Assembly (NCBI RefSeq): GCF_011082085.1
Contig: NZ_CP041063.1
Coordinates: 3,644,001-3,708,000 of the forward strand
Direction: 5' to 3'
DNA length: 64,000 nucleotides
Source: Bacillus sp. Cs-700
GTDB lineage: Bacteria > Bacillota > Bacilli > Bacillales > Guptibacillaceae
The notes beneath the pieces were generated by a model. That model ran no database searches and had not been told where the DNA came from. It saw only the letters and a list, made by a program, of their open reading frames with translations. Below, piece after piece: positions 61,345-64,000 of the stretch (position 1 is the first letter of the stretch; every line of letters begins with the position of its first letter). Made by a program: the position numbers and the translations under genes.

Positions 61345-62202
61345 CTATTCTTTTTCTATTAATTCAAAGCCAATGTAGCTAAGCGCAGCTTCAAGGTTTT
61401 GAACAGTTTTAAAGTGAGGAAGCTGTTCGTTGGCTACTTCCTGTTGGGCGATGGCGGGTGTAACACCTGTAATAATTGTTTCGATTCCCATCAGTTCAAT
61501 GGCCTTGAAGAGATCTCCGAGAATCACTGGAAAATAGCCGTCAACAATTTTTAAGCCCGATAATTCAACAATAAAATGATTGATCTGTTGATTCGCACCA
61601 TATTGGAGAACATGTTGAATGATGTTTTCGGCTCTTCTTTCATCAATCACGCCTTGCAACATTAAGATAGAAATTCCCTTTGTAATCGGAACAATGGGCA
61701 CGCTTAAGAAATCCATATTGTACTTTGTTTGATCAAGGTCTATGATGTAGGAAAGAATTTCAGCCATTGATTTTAAATAAGAAATATCTTCTTCACTGAA
61801 TGACTTCTCTTCCTTATCCATTACACAAAGTGTACCGAAAACCTTTCCATTGGTATCCGTTAGTGTAACGCCAAGAAAGCCTTTTACCATTAGTTGTGAG
61901 GTTACTTCTAGCTGTCTCGTGAATTCATCATGTTCTAAGTTAGGCGTATGCATAACGCTACTCTCATTATTAATAATTAACCGACAATATGTACCACTGT
62001 ACTCCACAGCGTATCCCTCTGGTATAATCTCTTCCTTCTTGTTGAAAGAACTTACAACGGTCATGGCATTTTCTCCACGCTTCGTAACATAAGCTGTATT
62101 CACATTTAAACGATCGCTGATTAACTTAAATAATCGTTTGGAAGCGTTTTTTAGTGAATAAAACTCCGTAGAGTCTAAATTATATTCATTCGTCATAGAC
62201 AA
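61345..62202 (-). CDS. GAF-STAS protein, RsbR-paralogue-like
   Basis: 285 residues. GAF domain (residues ~18-155; GTLCVMDKEEKSFSEEDISYL is the usual end) joined to a STAS domain (~165-280; FIVELSGLKIVDGYFPVIL). The residue matching the RsbT-phosphorylated Ser/Thr of STAS co-antagonists is Gly (VDG), so it may lack that control. Could feed signals (redox, small molecule) into the stressosome. Start TTG 62202 (AAGGAG, 5-base gap) or ATG 62196. Confidence 0.75.
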   Translation of the reverse strand: MSMTNEYNLDSTEFYSLKNASKRLFKLISDRLNVNTAYVTKRGENAMTVVSSFNKKEEIIPEGYAVEYSGTYCRLIINNESSVMHTPNLEHDEFTRQLEVTSQLMVKGFLGVTLTDTNGKVFGTLCVMDKEEKSFSEEDISYLKSMAEILSYIIDLDQTKYNMDFLSVPIVPITKGISILMLQGVIDERRAENIIQHVLQYGANQQINHFIVELSGLKIVDGYFPVILGDLFKAIELMGIETIITGVTPAIAQQEVANEQLPHFKTVQNLEAALSYIGFELIEKE

Positions 62203-62338
62203 TAACTCTCCTTAAAACGATTATGTGTCACTTGATCCTGTCCGTTATATTTTATAGTAAAGAAAGGAATAGAAGCAAATAGTTGGAACTTTCCATTTAG
62301 ATCATACGTAAAACGAGTAGGGAAAGGAGAGATTGCAT

Positions 62339-62836
62339 ATGGAAAATAGACCACGAATTGAGGTTAATAGGACGTTAATTCAGAAATGGTTTGATGTAGC
62401 GACACTTACATTTCTTTTTCTAAGCATCGTCTATCTTTCGTTGGAATGGTCAGGAGTACCTAATCGCGTTCCCATCCATTTTAATGCGGCAGGTGAGGCG
62501 GATAATTGGGGTTCAAAGACGGCGATCATTCTTTTCCCAATGCTTGGTATTTTGATCTGGGGAGTTTTCACTGTTCTTGAACGTTATCCTCATAGGTATA
62601 ATTATGTGGTAAAAATCACAGAGGGCAATGCAGCTCTACAATATCGAAGCGCAGTTATACTGATGCGTTTTTTGAAAAATACGATCGCGCTTTTGTTTGC
62701 TTATTTAACAGTGGAATGTGTGCAGATTGCAAAGGGGATTGAAGAAGGTTTGGACTGGTGGGTGATGCCACTCTTTCTTACGCTGATCTTTAGTGCGATT
62801 ATTCTTTATATTGTGCATTCTATTAGGTGGAGATAG
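62339..62836 (+). CDS. DUF1648-domain membrane protein
   Basis: 165 residues. DUF1648 motif WSGVPNRVPIHFNAAGEADNWGSKTA between helices 1 and 2 (shown in two parts: PNRVPIHFNAAGE, ADNWGSKTA), then two more helices. Family includes the SdpI-type immunity N-terminus, but the SdpI C-terminal domain is missing. Function unknown. ATG 62339 follows AAAGGAG at 8 bases. Confidence 0.75.
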   Translation: MENRPRIEVNRTLIQKWFDVATLTFLFLSIVYLSLEWSGVPNRVPIHFNAAGEADNWGSKTAIILFPMLGILIWGVFTVLERYPHRYNYVVKITEGNAALQYRSAVILMRFLKNTIALLFAYLTVECVQIAKGIEEGLDWWVMPLFLTLIFSAIILYIVHSIRWR

Positions 62837-62958
62837 AAAATAATATGTGAAAACTTCTATTGAAAAAAGTTAAGCGCATACAGGTTAAAATCGTGAACAA
62901 TTCGATGATTTTTCGATGAAAATCCAAAAAAAATCTACAGAAATTGCCCTTCTGTGTA

Positions 62959-62967
62959 TGGTATAGT
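62959..62967 (+). promoter_or_regulatory. extended -10 promoter before the PRPP synthetase gene
   Basis: TGGTATAGT (TGn plus TATAGT), 130 bases before the start codon. The ~120-base leader holds a hairpin GGTTCA / TGAACC (63042-63064) but no recognised riboswitch. Confidence 0.45.
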
Positions 62968-63096
62968 GGAGAAGAAGTTTAAACTAATTACATATGTATG
63001 TCATCCATACAGTTAATCGAGTGAGGTTGCCTTATGTAAGGTTCATTAAGGCTAGCTGAACCAATCGTGATAAACGAAAGATAAAGGAGCTACGAT

Positions 63097-64000
63097 ATGC
63101 TACGCCATGAAGAAGATGTGAAAGTGTTCGCTTTAAACTCAAATCCGGAGTTGGCTCAAGAAATTGTTGAGACGCTTGGAATTCAAGTTGGGAATTGTTC
63201 CGTTAAGCGATTTAGTGACGGTGAAATCCACATGAACGTTGAGGAAAGCATCCGTGGTTGCGATACATACCTTGTCCAATCCATCGCAGGCTCAGGAAAC
63301 GACTATTTGATGGAACTCTTGATCATGATTGATGCATTAAAACGAGCATCTGCTAAAACGATTAATGTTGTTTTGCCTTATTACGGGTATGCGAGACAGG
63401 ATCGTAAAACAGGACCAAGACAGCCAATTACTGCAAAGTTGATTGCGAATATGCTAGAGCGTTCTGGTGCAACTCGCGTGTTAACCATTGATTTGCATGC
63501 CAATCAAATTGAAGGCTTTTTCAATATCCCAGTTGACCAGGTTTCTGGTATTCCAATCCTTGCTGAATACTTTGAGAACAAAAATTTGGAAAATGTTGTT
63601 GTTGTGGCACCTGATAATAGCAGTGCGCTTCGTGCACGTAAATTAGGGTCAATGCTAGATGCACCAATCGCTTTGATTGATCGTCGCTCTTATGACACAG
63701 GAGAACCATCCACTGTGAACGTCATTGGCGATGTGAAAGGGAAAACAGCGATCATCATTGATGATATGATTGATACTGGTCGAAACGTAACGTTCACCTC
63801 TCGCATTCTTGAGGAAAATGGGGTGAAAGATGTGTACGCTACATTTACCCACGCTGTTCTTTCTGGTCATGCAACGGAAGAAATTGCTGAATCGAACATT
63901 AAAGAAGTGGTTGTAACGAATACCATCTCTCTTCCAGATTCAGAAGATCTTGATAAAATTAAAGTTCTATCGATTGCACCGCTTCTTGCTGAAGCGATTC
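63097..64000 (+). CDS. ribose-phosphate diphosphokinase (PRPP synthetase) paralogue, partial
   Basis: 301 codons to the window end; stop lies beyond. PRPP synthetase fold: FSDGEIHMNVEESIRG, LPYYGYARQDRK (ATP site), DLHANQIEGFFNIPVDQ, and the PRPP loop IIIDDMIDTG. But DLHAPQI is DLHANQI, the SPDHGGVTRAR segment is APDNSSALRAR, and the loop is DTGRNVT rather than DTAGTI, so this is a divergent copy, not the standard prs. Makes (or once made) PRPP from ribose 5-phosphate and ATP. ATG 63097 follows AAAGGAG. Confidence 0.85.
   Translation, partial: MLRHEEDVKVFALNSNPELAQEIVETLGIQVGNCSVKRFSDGEIHMNVEESIRGCDTYLVQSIAGSGNDYLMELLIMIDALKRASAKTINVVLPYYGYARQDRKTGPRQPITAKLIANMLERSGATRVLTIDLHANQIEGFFNIPVDQVSGIPILAEYFENKNLENVVVVAPDNSSALRARKLGSMLDAPIALIDRRSYDTGEPSTVNVIGDVKGKTAIIIDDMIDTGRNVTFTSRILEENGVKDVYATFTHAVLSGHATEEIAESNIKEVVVTNTISLPDSEDLDKIKVLSIAPLLAEAI

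Noticed and set aside
62968-63096. Riboswitch in the PRPP-synthetase leader (purine, PRPP or ppGpp class)
   Set aside because: Only a simple GGTTCA/TGAACC hairpin is visible; none of the conserved core motifs of those classes is present.

Overview
This window is a chromosomal segment of a low-GC, Gram-positive, spore-forming bacterium of the family Bacillaceae. The evidence is the gene set and its order: malK-malR-maeN, glcU-gdh, adeR-ald, guaC, psd, Spo0E-type phosphatases, a KinB-like kinase and RsbR-type proteins. The RNA switches are also typical of Firmicutes: a T-box, a yybP-ykoY element and a purine riboswitch. Strong GGAGG ribosome sites, frequent GTG/TTG starts and short intergenic hairpin terminators agree. 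Several protein families are common in alkaliphilic or marine Bacillus relatives, but the species cannot be fixed from the sequence. I saw no rRNA, tRNA, CRISPR array, insertion sequence or prophage; this is ordinary core and accessory chromosome.

Layout. 1-6 kb: 5' end of a penicillin-binding carboxypeptidase, guaC, a small glyoxalase-superfamily operon ending in a decayed third copy, a lipoprotein/zinc-ribbon cluster, psd and a Spo0E-like gene. 6-15 kb: ald with its activator adeR, PEP synthase, a T-box-controlled MFS exporter and a copC-copD pair. 15-22 kb (mostly minus strand): an AEC permease, the malate symporter with its two-component system, and a drug-efflux MFS. 22-35 kb: methyltransferase-grpB pair, secreted lipase, LtaS-like enzyme, MFS, an ArsR regulator plus quinone reductase with a clear operator, and several membrane proteins of unknown role. 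35-43 kb: P450, formate/nitrite transporter, glcU-gdh, KinB-like kinase, PspC. 43-50 kb: general-stress-related genes (GlsB-like, RsbR-like, SDR, a manganese-riboswitch-controlled cation antiporter, catalase). 50-54 kb: three tiny membrane proteins, a riboswitch-controlled purine permease, a second Spo0E-like gene, glnA. 54-60 kb: a Fur-type siderophore uptake operon including its own flavoprotein reductase. 60-64 kb: aldo/keto reductase, GAF-STAS protein, DUF1648 protein and the 5' part of a divergent PRPP synthetase.

How genes work together. Carbon and nitrogen intake are linked to regulators on the spot: malate (MalK/MalR to MaeN), alanine (AdeR to Ald), glucose (GlcU to Gdh), glutamine (GlnR/TnrA-type box before glnA), purines (guanine-class riboswitch before the permease, GuaC for salvage), and ferric siderophore (Fur box before the binding protein, permeases, reductase and ATPase). 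Four regulators of the sporulation/stress network lie in the same window (two Spo0E-like phosphatases, one KinB-like kinase, one RsbR homologue).

No wholly new system stands out. The observations most worth following are the T-box whose specifier reads CAA (Gln) ahead of an MFS exporter, the GlnA that lacks the regulatory arginine of Bacillus GS, the PRPP-synthetase paralogue with altered substrate motifs, and two sigma-factor stubs.
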